Below are positions 1 to 7,514 of a stretch of 64,000 nt of DNA, piece by piece. Source of the stretch: Pseudomonas laurylsulfatiphila (GTDB lineage: Bacteria; Pseudomonadota; Gammaproteobacteria; Pseudomonadales; Pseudomonadaceae). How positions within the stretch are numbered: the stretch's first letter is position 1; each line of letters opens with the position of its first letter. Both the position numbers and the translations under genes were made by a program. The notes under the pieces were generated by a model that did no database searches, was not told the DNA's origin, and worked only from the letters and a program-made list of their open reading frames with translations. The stretch spans positions 1,233,430 to 1,297,429 of the forward strand of contig NZ_NIRS01000001.1 in the NCBI RefSeq assembly GCF_002934665.1, written 5' to 3'.

Positions 1-699
1 GGCTGGAAACACACGGTGGAAGTCATCGACCAGGTCTGCGAAACCTGGGAGCAAAAGGACGTCGGTATCTGGGAAATGCGCGGCGAGCAGTATCATTTCC
101 TGCATTCACGGCTGATGTGCTGGGTCGCCCTGGACCGCGCCATCCGCCTCGCGTCCAAACGCTCGCTGCCCGCCCCGTTCGCCCGCTGGGACCAGACCCG
201 CCAGGCGATCCATGCCGACATCTGGGAGAACTTCTGGAATGAAGAGCACGGGCATTTCGTCCAGCACATCGGCGGCACCGGCCTGGACGGTTCGATGCTG
301 CTGATGCCGCTGGTGCGCTTTGTCAGCGCCCGCGACCCGCGCTGGCTGGCGACCCTGCAAGCCATCGAAAGGAGCCTGGTGCGCGACGGCATGATCTACC
401 GCTACCGCAACGACGACAGCCGGATCGACGGCCTGCCCGGCAGCGAAGGCGCCTTCGCCGCCTGCTCGTTCTGGTACGTCGAATGCCTGGCCCGCGCCGG
501 CCAGCTCGACAAGGCCCACCTGGAGTTCGAACAGTTGCTCAGGTACGCCAACCCGCTGGGGTTGTATGCCGAAGAGTTCGACAGCCATGGGCGGCACATG
601 GGCAACACACCGCAGGCGCTGACGCATCTGGCGTTGATCAGTGCGGCGTGTTTTCTGGACCGCAGGTTGAGTGGGGAGAAGGTTGTTTGGCAGCCGTAA
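1..699 (+). CDS. Glycoside hydrolase family 15 protein, C-terminal part (5' end outside window)
   Basis: The frame is open from base 1 and ends in a stop at 697-699, so this is the last ~232 residues of a longer protein. An internal GTG at 16 is not taken as the start. The text resembles the C-terminal half of GH15 (glucoamylase/trehalase-like, alpha/alpha barrel) proteins: 'WEMRGEQYHFLHSRLMCW', 'LDGSMLLMPLV', 'GSEGAFAACSFWYVECL' and 'LGLYAEEFD' are typical blocks, with the Glu of 'YAEEFD' in the usual position of the second catalytic carboxylate. A complete family member is about 600 residues, so roughly 60% is missing upstream. Substrate (maltodextrin, trehalose or other) cannot be told from this part. 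Its downstream neighbour is convergent. Confidence 0.85.
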   Translation, partial: GWKHTVEVIDQVCETWEQKDVGIWEMRGEQYHFLHSRLMCWVALDRAIRLASKRSLPAPFARWDQTRQAIHADIWENFWNEEHGHFVQHIGGTGLDGSMLLMPLVRFVSARDPRWLATLQAIERSLVRDGMIYRYRNDDSRIDGLPGSEGAFAACSFWYVECLARAGQLDKAHLEFEQLLRYANPLGLYAEEFDSHGRHMGNTPQALTHLALISAACFLDRRLSGEKVVWQP

Positions 700-739
700 G
701 TACGGATCAAACAATGTTCGAGTTCAGGCAGTAAGTGAC

Positions 740-1723
740 TCAAGGCACTACTGGATCTACTCCAGCACTGACCGAAAACCGCTCCCGGTAAGCCTGCGGT
801 GTCACTCCCATGGCCCGCAGGAAGCTGCGGCGCAGGGTTTCTTCGCTGCCGAAGCCGCATTGCACCGCCAGCCGTTTGATCGGCACACCGGTATCGCTGA
901 GCAGGCGCCGCGCGGTTTCGACGCGGATCAGTTCGATGGCCCGGGCGGGGGTCTGGCCGGTGTCTGCGCGGTAGTGGCGCACGAAGCTGCGTTCGCTCAT
1001 GCCGGCCTGCAAGGCCAGGGTCGGGATGCCAAGGTCCTTGGTCAGGTTTTCGCTGATCCAGGCGTGAAGTTCGTCGAATCGCTTACCTTCCTGTTGCAGG
1101 GACAGGGTCACGCTGAATTGCGACTGGCCACCCGGACGCTTGAGAAACACCACCAGTTGCCGGGCGACTTCCAGGGCCATGTTGCGTCCCAGGTCTTGTT
1201 CGACCATGGCCAGCGCAAGGTCGATGCCGGCCGTCACTCCGGCCGAGGTCCAGACCGGGCCGTCGTTGATGAAGATCGGGTTGGGTTCGACCTGCAAGCG
1301 CGGGTGCTGTTGCGCCAGTTGCTCGCAGCGGGTCCAGTGGGTGACCACGCGCCGGCCATCGAGCCAGCCGCTGGCCGCCAGCAGAAACGCACCGGTACAC
1401 ACCGAGGAAACCCGTCGGCAGCCACGGGCATGCTCGCGCACCCAGGCGACCAACGACGCATCTTGCGCCGCCGCGTAGACGCCCCAGCCACCGGCGATTA
1501 TCAGGGTGTCAGTGCCGTCATCCGGTAAGGGTTCGGCCAACAGCGCCAGGCCCGCCGACGACATCACCGCCCCGCCGCCGCCGGCAATCACCGTCGGCGC
1601 GTAGGGTGGCGGCAGGCCTTGCTGACGGGCAATGTCGTTGGCCGAGGCGAATACCTGCAACGGCCCGGTGACGTCGAGCAATTGCACGTTGGCGAACGCG
1701 AGTACATGAATGGTTTTCGACAT
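740..1723 (-). CDS. GlxA-type transcriptional regulator (DJ-1/PfpI-like domain + AraC HTH)
   Basis: 327 residues. Residues ~1-190 form a DJ-1/PfpI-like (class I glutamine amidotransferase fold) domain with the 'SSVCTGAFLLA' nucleophile-elbow motif. Residues ~215-320 carry an AraC/XylS double helix-turn-helix with the signature 'VKRLAVQCGFGSEETLRRSF'-like region (here beginning 'IKRLAVQCGF'). Such regulators usually sense small molecules through the first domain. The gene is divergent from isonitrile hydratase (start 1812), which has the same fold as its N-terminal domain, so it is the obvious candidate regulator. The ATG at 1721-1723 is immediately preceded by a TACGCCAA operator-like half site instead of a Shine-Dalgarno sequence, suggesting autoregulation or a weak start. 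Target and ligand are inferred, not seen. Confidence 0.88.
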   Translation of the reverse strand: MSKTIHVLAFANVQLLDVTGPLQVFASANDIARQQGLPPPYAPTVIAGGGGAVMSSAGLALLAEPLPDDGTDTLIIAGGWGVYAAAQDASLVAWVREHARGCRRVSSVCTGAFLLAASGWLDGRRVVTHWTRCEQLAQQHPRLQVEPNPIFINDGPVWTSAGVTAGIDLALAMVEQDLGRNMALEVARQLVVFLKRPGGQSQFSVTLSLQQEGKRFDELHAWISENLTKDLGIPTLALQAGMSERSFVRHYRADTGQTPARAIELIRVETARRLLSDTGVPIKRLAVQCGFGSEETLRRSFLRAMGVTPQAYRERFSVSAGVDPVVP

Positions 1724-1760
1724 TTGGCGTAATTCGTGGGGATATTGGCGTATACGCCAA
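1724..1760. promoter_or_regulatory. Candidate operator: three TTGGCGTA half sites between araC-type gene and inhA
   Basis: TTGGCGTA occurs at 1724-1731 and again at 1745-1752, i.e. 21 bp apart (two helical turns). The inverted copy TACGCCAA follows at 1753-1760, making a perfect 16-bp palindrome at 1745-1760. The sites fill the 88-bp gap between the divergent regulator and inhA. Direct half sites spaced by two turns are usual for AraC-family proteins. Binding by the adjacent regulator is inference. Confidence 0.6.
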
Positions 1761-1811
1761 ATCCTACGAGCCTACAGTCAAACCGTCCACCCACTTCACG
1801 AGAAAAACACC

Positions 1812-2498
1812 ATGACGTTGCAGATCGGCTTTCTGTTGTTTCCACAGGTTCAGCAACTGGACCTGACCGGCCCTTATGACGTACTGGCCTCGCTGCCGGA
1901 TGTGAAAGTGCATCTGATCTGGAAGGACCTGATGCCGGTCACCGCCAGCACCGGCCTGCTGTTGAAACCGACGACCACCTTCGAGGACTGCCCGGCACTG
2001 GACGTGATCTGCGTACCCGGTGGCAGCGGCGTCGGGCCGTTGATGGAAGATGACCAGACCCTGGACTTCCTCAAGGCCCAGGCCGCCAACGCCCGGTACA
2101 TCACGTCGGTGTGCACCGGCGCACTGGTGCTAGGCGCGGCGGGATTGCTCAAGGGCAAACGCGCCACCACTCACTGGGCCTATCACGAGTTGCTCAAGCC
2201 GCTGGGCGCAATCCCGGTAAAGGACCGGGTGGTTCGCGACGGCCATCTGTTGACCGGTGGCGGAATCACCGCCGGTATCGACTTCGCCCTGACCCTGGCC
2301 GCCGAGCTGTTCGACCCGGCCACCGCCGAGTTGGTGCAGTTGCAACTGGAATACGCTCCGGCTCCGCCGTTTACGGCGGGCAGCCCCGAGACGGCGCCGG
2401 CCAGTGTGCTGGAGGAGGCTCGCCAGCGGGCTGCCGGCTCATTGAAGCTGCGGGCGGAAATCACCGAGCGCGCGGCGGCGAAACTCGACCGTCAGTAA
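1812..2498 (+). CDS. inhA: Isonitrile hydratase
   Basis: 228 residues, the same length as the characterised Pseudomonas isonitrile hydratase InhA, which converts isonitriles (R-NC) to N-substituted formamides. It has the DJ-1/PfpI fold with nucleophile Cys101 in 'SVCTGALVLG' and Asp17 in 'QQLDLTGPYDVL'; both positions coincide with the catalytic residues reported for InhA. Further blocks: 'GKRATTHWAYHELL' and 'LLTGGGITAGIDFALTLAAE'. The frame is open upstream to 1710, but ATG 1812 is chosen because the family starts MxLQIGFLLFP and a GAGAA stretch precedes it. It is divergent from a GlxA-type regulator and followed by a strong terminator, so it is probably a monocistron. Confidence 0.9.
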   Translation: MTLQIGFLLFPQVQQLDLTGPYDVLASLPDVKVHLIWKDLMPVTASTGLLLKPTTTFEDCPALDVICVPGGSGVGPLMEDDQTLDFLKAQAANARYITSVCTGALVLGAAGLLKGKRATTHWAYHELLKPLGAIPVKDRVVRDGHLLTGGGITAGIDFALTLAAELFDPATAELVQLQLEYAPAPPFTAGSPETAPASVLEEARQRAAGSLKLRAEITERAAAKLDRQ

Positions 2499-2550
2499 AA
2501 AGTGGCGGCAGGAACGCACTTTCTGCCGCCCCGGCTTTTCCTGCGGCCAC

Positions 2551-2576
2551 AAAAAAACCCGCCGAAGCGGGTTTTT
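2551..2576 (+). terminator. Rho-independent terminator after inhA
   Basis: Stem AACCCGC / GCGGGTT with loop CGAA, preceded by an A run and followed by TTTTT. It lies about 55 bases after the inhA stop and the A/T tails would let it act in both directions. Confidence 0.85.
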
Positions 2577-2832
2577 CCAAGACCATGACGACTCCTTGTC
2601 GCAGCGTTCCTTGCATATGGTCGATCATCCGTGATCCTGAGCACATCCTGTGCTTCAGTGGGTGAGGCCAGAATACGCATCGGATCCAATTTGTAACAGG
2701 CGATATCGCTACCATCGCGTGTAAGACATTCGCTATAAGCCACCTTCCGAAAACCCTTAGGCGCCTCAGGTGCCTGGCCTGGAAGCCGCGAGTTTAAAGG
2801 CCTCCAGCTGACTTTCGACGGCCAGGCTCTGG
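2577..2832. other. Non-coding gap between inhA terminator and SRPBCC gene
   Basis: About 255 bases with short frames only, none with a convincing ribosome site or recognisable product. No RNA gene or repeat was seen. It separates convergent genes. Confidence 0.5.
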
Positions 2833-3321
2833 TCAGTCACCCTGAAGCTCGTGGGCCTTGGCCTTTTCCACAAGAAACTGTTCGATGTTGCTCATCTGCT
2901 CATCCCAACCACGGCTGTCCATCCGGAACGCCTTGAGGCGACGATGCTGGGGAATGTGGTCGAAACCCGACTCGGACACCTTGAGAAGCGTGCCGTCATC
3001 CATGTCTTCAAGCTCGAACTTCACCAGGGTAGTGGGTTCCTGGGAGTAATCGAACTCCGGCTCTACCGCATAAGGGTGCCAGCGAAACGAAAACAGCCGT
3101 TCCGGCTCGACCCGCTCCACCAGTACATTCCAGCGCAAATGCTCATAACCGGGGTAGGTAATCTGCCCCTGGGTCCACTCGCCTGCCACAAAACGCTTGC
3201 CTTGCAGCGCCACGCCAAACCACTGTCCGAACTCTTCGGCATTGGCCAGCACGCGCCAGACCTGCGAACGCTTGGCCTTGAGCAGGATTTTCCTTTCGAT
3301 GCGATCAGATGCTGGGTTCAT
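2833..3321 (-). CDS. SRPBCC (START-like, AHSA1-type) domain protein
   Basis: 162 residues covering one SRPBCC/Aha1-C-like ligand-binding fold: an N-terminal strand 'ERKILLKAKRSQVWRVLAN', 'EFGQWFGV', a central 'RLFSFRWHPYA' region, 'TLVKFELEDMDDGTLLKVSESGF', and a C-terminal long helix starting 'RGWDEQMSNIEQFLVEK'. These proteins have a hydrophobic cavity but often no known enzyme activity; relatives are sometimes mislabelled as vanillate demethylase subunits. The start is well supported by an AGGAGG directly upstream (3327-3334 region, minus strand). No signal peptide, so cytoplasmic. Neighbours give no functional hint. Confidence 0.85.
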   Translation of the reverse strand: MNPASDRIERKILLKAKRSQVWRVLANAEEFGQWFGVALQGKRFVAGEWTQGQITYPGYEHLRWNVLVERVEPERLFSFRWHPYAVEPEFDYSQEPTTLVKFELEDMDDGTLLKVSESGFDHIPQHRRLKAFRMDSRGWDEQMSNIEQFLVEKAKAHELQGD

Positions 3322-3519
3322 AAGTCACCTCCTGTACTTGAACAGTAGGCCAGTAAGACCACAAGACCAACCCTAAAGTTGTACCAATCGGGATGCGCAA
3401 TCAACCATGCCTGAGATATTCGGTTGCATTTGCGGGGATAAATTCTGGGGCAATCACAAAGTCAGAGGTCGAAACTGCTAACGTTCTCCCTCCAGATCGC
3501 CCCACGAAAGGAGTCGTCC

Positions 3520-3918
3520 ATGAAAAACCTGCGCGGCAGTTGCCTGTGTAAAACCATCGAATACCAACTCGATAGCCTCGACATGCCCATCAGCCACTGC
3601 CATTGCCAGACCTGCCGCAAGGCTCACGCGGCAGCGTTTGCATCGACCGCCGGGGTCATGCGCGAGCACTTTCGCTGGATCAAAGGCCAGGATCGCCTGA
3701 GCCGCTACGAATCGTCACCGGGAAAGTTTCGATATTTCTGTTCGGTCTGCGGTTCACACCTGATGGCCGAACGGCCGGCCCAGCCACACGTGATTGTTCG
3801 TGTGGCGACACTGGATGCAGATCCGCAGATGACGCCCCAAGCGCATATCTGGACGTCTCATGATGTGCCATGGCTTGAATACCAATCGGTGGACAAGCAT
3901 GCGCAGTGGCAAGCGTAG
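3520..3918 (+). CDS. GFA / CENP-V-type zinc protein
   Basis: 132 residues with the zinc-binding cysteine pattern of the GFA family (Pfam GFA, CENP-V/Gfa fold): Cys8-x-Cys10 in 'GSCLC', Cys27-x-Cys29-x2-Cys32 in 'SHCHCQTCRK', and a later 'FCSVCGSHL' pair. The family is named for glutathione-dependent formaldehyde-activating enzyme, but most members have no demonstrated reaction, so the name should not be read as function. AAGGAG lies 8 bases before the ATG. It stands alone between a minus-strand gene and an LprI-like gene on the same strand. Confidence 0.88.
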   Translation: MKNLRGSCLCKTIEYQLDSLDMPISHCHCQTCRKAHAAAFASTAGVMREHFRWIKGQDRLSRYESSPGKFRYFCSVCGSHLMAERPAQPHVIVRVATLDADPQMTPQAHIWTSHDVPWLEYQSVDKHAQWQA

Positions 3919-3981
3919 CGGGCTGAATCCGTCACACGGCTACACTGCACCTCAACATTCGGTCACAGCGAGTAATCCGGC

Positions 3982-4383
3982 ATGAACCCACGCTTACTAT
4001 TGGCATTGACGCCCCTGCTGTTCACCTCCATGGCTGTCGCCGTGGACTGCGACAACGCCAGCAACCAGGCGACGATGAACCAGTGCGCGGCACAGCAGAA
4101 TGCGGCCGCCGACAAGGAATTGAATGCGCTGTACCAGCAGATCACTTCGCGATTCAAGGGCAACCCGGACAACAAGAAACTGCTGGTGGGTGCGCAGCGG
4201 GCGTGGGTTGCGTTCCGCGATGCCGAGTGCAAGTTCTCGGCGTCCGGGGTGGAAGGCGGGAGTGTGTATCCGCTGATCTACAGCAATTGCGTGACGGAAT
4301 TGACCAAGGCGCGGGTGCAGACGTTCAAGAACTACCTGAAGTGCCAGGAGGGGGATATGAGTTGTCCGGTGCCAGGGGGCTGA
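3982..4383 (+). CDS. Secreted LprI-like (DUF1311) protein
   Basis: 133 residues. Residues 1-20 are a signal peptide ('LLLALTPLLFTSMAVA') with likely cleavage before VDCDN. The mature part has the DUF1311/LprI pattern: 'CDNASNQATMNQCAAQQ', a long amphipathic region 'DKELNALYQQI', 'QRAWVAFRDAEC' and a later paired Cys ('IYSNCVTELTKARV'). In Mycobacterium LprI was reported to inhibit lysozyme, and many proteobacterial members are annotated that way without test. Expected location: periplasm. The ribosome site is weak. It is convergent with qhpB, with a REP pair between them. Confidence 0.85.
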   Translation: MNPRLLLALTPLLFTSMAVAVDCDNASNQATMNQCAAQQNAAADKELNALYQQITSRFKGNPDNKKLLVGAQRAWVAFRDAECKFSASGVEGGSVYPLIYSNCVTELTKARVQTFKNYLKCQEGDMSCPVPGG

Positions 4384-4409
4384 GATTTTCAGTGTTTTTG
4401 CGGGCCTCT

Positions 4410-4487
4410 TCGCTGGCAAGCCAGCTCCTACAGTAGATCGTCAGTAGACAGGGATCCATTGTAGGAGCCGGCTTGCCGGCGATGGCG
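4410..4487. repeat. REP pair (family A), convergent-gene spacer
   Basis: Two inverted copies of a REP unit: CGCTGGCAAGCCAGCTCC... at 4410-4433 and its inverse GTAGGAGCCGGCTTGCCGG... at 4460-4487. Each has its own inner palindrome (GCTGGCTTGCCAGC type). Typical Pseudomonas REP doublet between 3' ends of convergent genes, where it may also limit read-through. Confidence 0.9.
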
Positions 4488-4505
4488 TCCTTTCAGTCGC
4501 CGCAA

Positions 4506-5624
4506 TTACCGGACAAATATCTGCGCCGTGGTAATCGCCATGTCCCCGCCCGGCAATTTGATGCTGCCCGTCTGTTTCAGGCTGTCGGCATCGAAGATCG
4601 CCACGTCGTTGAACGTCCCGGCCAGGTAGATCTTGCTGCCGTCCTTGTTGAAGGAAATGCAGTAGTAGGAGTGATCAAGCGTCGCCGCCTGGAGCATTTT
4701 CTTCTCCTTGATGTCGTACTTGGCCAGGCGATTGAGCACGCCGAACATCAGGTTCGGGTCCTTGGGCGAGCGCATGCCGCTGAAATAGATTTCCGTCAGT
4801 GGCCCGAAGTCGGTGGTTTCAGTCTTGCCGGTTTTCAGGTCGACGCTGAACAGGCCGTACAGGTATTCGGCGGTGGCCGGGTCCTGCTTCTTGTCCTTGA
4901 ATTTCGCGGCGGTGTAGAGCAGCGAGAAATCATGCCGGTAGGTCTGCTGGTTCCACACGTAGAGCACGTCCGGCGCGCTGTAGTTCGGGCGTTTCCAGTG
5001 ACGGCTGGGGATCAGCACGTCGAACTTGCCGGTCTGCACATTGACCTTGTAGACGTCCGCCCCCGCCACATACAAGGTGCCGTCGTCGCCACTCTGCATG
5101 ATGGTCAGCTGCCGCGGCGCCGGGAAGCTGCGCACCGGTTTGGCATCCATCCCGGCGTCGGTCGAGTACACGTCCAGCCGAGGCTGCTGCACTTCGTAGC
5201 GGTCGTTCATCATCAGCGTCGGGTTGGCGATGGTGAACAGCTCCTTGCCGTCGTGGCTGAGGGTGAAGGCGAACATCGACTTGGCTTTCTCCCCCGGCTT
5301 CTGGGTGATGCTGGCGTGGAACACCTGTTTGCAGCTGTCCAGTTCGACGCCGTAGACATCCGCGTAGTGGTTGTTCAGCACGTAGGCGGTCTTGCGGTCC
5401 GGCGACAACTGCACGGTGCCGGGGCCGAAGGCGTCGGGCATCTTGCAGGTCTTGTACAAGGTGTCGGTGGCCAAGTCGATCACGTGCAGGTTGTTGGGGT
5501 AGTTGGTGGTCAACATGTATTCGTGACCGTCTTGCAACGCGGTGTTTTCATCGGCCAGGACACTGACCGAACAACTGCTCAGGACGGCAAACGCGGCCAG
5601 GCCGCAGGCTTTGATGCTGTGCAT
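4506..5624 (-). CDS. qhpB: Quinohemoprotein amine dehydrogenase beta subunit
   Basis: 372 residues starting at ATG 5624, preceded by AAGGA. The frame is open further upstream, but this start gives a clean signal peptide ('AFAVLSSCSVSVLADE') and export to the periplasm. The rest is a seven-bladed beta-propeller with YVTN-like repeats, e.g. 'NNLHVIDLATDTLYKTC', 'QLSPDRKTAYVLNN', 'SFNKDGSKIYLAGTFNDVAI'. In QHNDH the beta propeller packs with the di-haem alpha and quinone-bearing gamma subunits. It is the last gene of qhpA-qhpD-qhpC-qhpB, 38 bases after qhpC. Length and order match the Pseudomonas/Paracoccus enzyme. Confidence 0.93.
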   Translation of the reverse strand: MHSIKACGLAAFAVLSSCSVSVLADENTALQDGHEYMLTTNYPNNLHVIDLATDTLYKTCKMPDAFGPGTVQLSPDRKTAYVLNNHYADVYGVELDSCKQVFHASITQKPGEKAKSMFAFTLSHDGKELFTIANPTLMMNDRYEVQQPRLDVYSTDAGMDAKPVRSFPAPRQLTIMQSGDDGTLYVAGADVYKVNVQTGKFDVLIPSRHWKRPNYSAPDVLYVWNQQTYRHDFSLLYTAAKFKDKKQDPATAEYLYGLFSVDLKTGKTETTDFGPLTEIYFSGMRSPKDPNLMFGVLNRLAKYDIKEKKMLQAATLDHSYYCISFNKDGSKIYLAGTFNDVAIFDADSLKQTGSIKLPGGDMAITTAQIFVR

Positions 5625-5662
5625 GCTGGAATCCTTCTTGTTATACGCTGCTTTCAAGGGCA

Positions 5663-5986
5663 TCACTTGTCCTTGGGGAAGACAGTGCCGAGGTTGCGCC
5701 AGTTTTCGTTGGACGCCTGGGCATCCTTGTTCCAGTCCGGGTAGGTGCTCATCATGTCGGGCACCTGGGCCGGCCACCAGCACGGGTCGGAGCACCCGTA
5801 GAGGTCGGCCTCCATCGGCTGGCACAGTGACGACACACCGCCAAACGCATCGATTTCCCAGCCCGGGTCGGTGGTCGAGGCACAGCCCGCCACGGAGCTC
5901 ATGGCCACCACTTCCTCAATGCGGTTCTCGTCCGCGGCCTGATCCAGCTTCAACGCTTTGTTATTGATTGCCTTGAGATGTTTCAT
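5663..5986 (-). CDS. qhpC: Quinohemoprotein amine dehydrogenase gamma subunit (CTQ-bearing)
   Basis: 107 residues, start ATG 5986. A 28-residue leader, without signal-peptide character, precedes the mature chain. With mature numbering (subtract 28) every residue known for cross-linking is present. Cys37 and Trp43 would form cysteine tryptophylquinone. The thioether pairs Cys7-Glu16, Cys27-Asp33 and Cys41-Asp49 are all in place (here Cys35/Glu44, Cys55/Asp61, Cys65/Trp71, Cys69/Asp77). Such peptides are cross-linked by the radical-SAM protein QhpD, hydroxylated by QhpG, cut by QhpE and exported by QhpF; all four are encoded nearby. The gene starts one base after the qhpD stop (TGATATG), so translation is probably coupled. 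Confidence 0.95.
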   Translation of the reverse strand: MKHLKAINNKALKLDQAADENRIEEVVAMSSVAGCASTTDPGWEIDAFGGVSSLCQPMEADLYGCSDPCWWPAQVPDMMSTYPDWNKDAQASNENWRNLGTVFPKDK

Positions 5987-5987
5987 A

Positions 5988-7418
5988 TCAGTGAGCCTTG
6001 CGCGGAGTGATGTAACTGCTGATGAACGCAGGGTTATGGGCCATGATCCGGGTGTAGACCTCGATGCCGAAGTCGACCCAGTCACGCATCAGTTCGCAGT
6101 AGTGATAGGTCGGGTGCGTCGGGTCGCCGTAGCGGGCGTAGCTCTCGTGGTAGCAACCGCCGGAGCACAGGTTGCGGATCTGACAGTCTTCGCAGCCGGT
6201 GTTGGTGCGGTCCAGGCGCTGGGACAGGAAGTCGTTCAACTCCACCTGCTTGACACCGCTGTGCACGTTGCCGAAGGTCGGCAGGCTCGAACCGGTAAAG
6301 CGGTGGCACAGGTTCAGCTCGCCCTTGTGATCGACCGCCAGCATCTTCAGGCCCGCGCCGCACGGCAGGGCCTTTTTGTGGCCTTCGTGGATGTCGGTGA
6401 TCAACTGGTGCAGGTTGGAGAAACCGATGTTGCGGTGCTCCAGCGCCGCTTCCAGGTAACGCCGACCGAGGCGTTTCATACTGGCGAAGACTTCGATCAA
6501 CTCGTCGCTGGTCAGGTTGAACGTGCTGATGTCGCCAGACGTCACCGGGGCAAAGCCGACTTCGGCGAAACCCAGCTCGTTGAACAGGTGATCCCAGATG
6601 GTTTCAACGTCGGTCACGCCGGTGGTCAGGGTCACCCGCGCGCCCACCGGACGGCTGTTGTAGCGCGACAGCAGCATCTCGGCCTTGCGCCGCACCACGT
6701 CATAGGTGCCCTGCCCGCCCACGGTGATGCGGTTGCGGTCGTGCACGGTCTTCGGCCCGTCGATGCTCACCGACAGCCCGAAACGGTGGGCGTTGAGGTA
6801 GTCCACGGTTTCTTCGGTGAGCAGCGTGGCGTTGGTGGTCATGACGAATTCGACGAATTTGCCGGCCTCGCGAAAACGCTTCTCACAGTAATCGACCATG
6901 TACTCGATCAGCTTGCGGTTGCTCAGCGGTTCGCCGCCGAAGAACACCACGGTGAAACGCTCTTCATCCGGGGATTCGCGCAGCAGCATTTCCACCGAGG
7001 CGATGGCCGTTTCGACGTCCATTTTCTTGCCCGCCGACGGCTTGTCGAGGTCTTCCTTGTAGCAGTAGGTGCAGCTCAGGTTGCAGCCGGTATTGACGTT
7101 GAGCACCACGGTGTTGATCGCCGTGCGCTCGACCCGTTTGGTGGCGATGTCCGGGGTCAGCGGCGAGCCGTCGCTGACCAGTTCCAGGGCCATCAGCTCG
7201 CGCAGGGTCTCGGTGATCTCCTCGCCATTGAAACGCGCGGCCAGGCGCTGGATCAGGTCGTCCGAGGAGCAGCCGGGACCGCGCAGGGTATCGATGATGG
7301 TGCCCGTCAGTTCATCGCTGGCGAACAGCGAACTGCTGGGAATGTGAAACAGCATGCGGTCGGCATCGACCTGCACTTCGTGCAGGTTGCGTTCGACCAG
7401 ATTCAAGATAGCGCCCAT
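5988..7418 (-). CDS. qhpD: Radical SAM/SPASM maturase for QHNDH gamma subunit
   Basis: 476 residues from ATG 7418, chosen because AGGAGG lies 7 bases upstream and the family starts [11 protein letters not shown]; an open frame extends further but without support. The radical-SAM motif CxxxCxxC is '[12 protein letters not shown]'. The 'FFGGEPLSN' SAM-contact motif follows. Near the C-terminus there is a SPASM-type cysteine set ('[20 protein letters not shown]') for auxiliary Fe-S clusters. QhpD installs the intra-peptide Cys-to-Asp/Glu thioether bonds in QhpC in the cytoplasm. It lies between qhpA and qhpC; the gap to qhpA is 96 bases. Confidence 0.95.
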   Translation of the reverse strand: MGAILNLVERNLHEVQVDADRMLFHIPSSSLFASDELTGTIIDTLRGPGCSSDDLIQRLAARFNGEEITETLRELMALELVSDGSPLTPDIATKRVERTAINTVVLNVNTGCNLSCTYCYKEDLDKPSAGKKMDVETAIASVEMLLRESPDEERFTVVFFGGEPLSNRKLIEYMVDYCEKRFREAGKFVEFVMTTNATLLTEETVDYLNAHRFGLSVSIDGPKTVHDRNRITVGGQGTYDVVRRKAEMLLSRYNSRPVGARVTLTTGVTDVETIWDHLFNELGFAEVGFAPVTSGDISTFNLTSDELIEVFASMKRLGRRYLEAALEHRNIGFSNLHQLITDIHEGHKKALPCGAGLKMLAVDHKGELNLCHRFTGSSLPTFGNVHSGVKQVELNDFLSQRLDRTNTGCEDCQIRNLCSGGCYHESYARYGDPTHPTYHYCELMRDWVDFGIEVYTRIMAHNPAFISSYITPRKAH

Positions 7419-7514
7419 TGCAAACCTCCTGTGCAGGCCCCGGTTTGCGGGGCTTGCGGTCATTCCGAAAAAGTGTCTGAAACCGTTTTGGTCAGCCAAG
7501 CTCAGGTTTCAACA

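Noticed and set aside
430..570. Idea that the peroxidase modules lack the catalytic Arg because the usual REHNR text reads HSEHNR or HHEHNR.
   Set aside because: Aligning with MPO places catalytic Arg239 in the RSSEM segment further upstream, which matches GDGRVNEN here (Arg434, Glu437, residue numbers). The Arg is present in both modules.
2833..3321. Naming the SRPBCC protein a vanillate demethylase subunit.
   Set aside because: No Rieske, flavin or ferredoxin motifs; only a START-like fold is visible.
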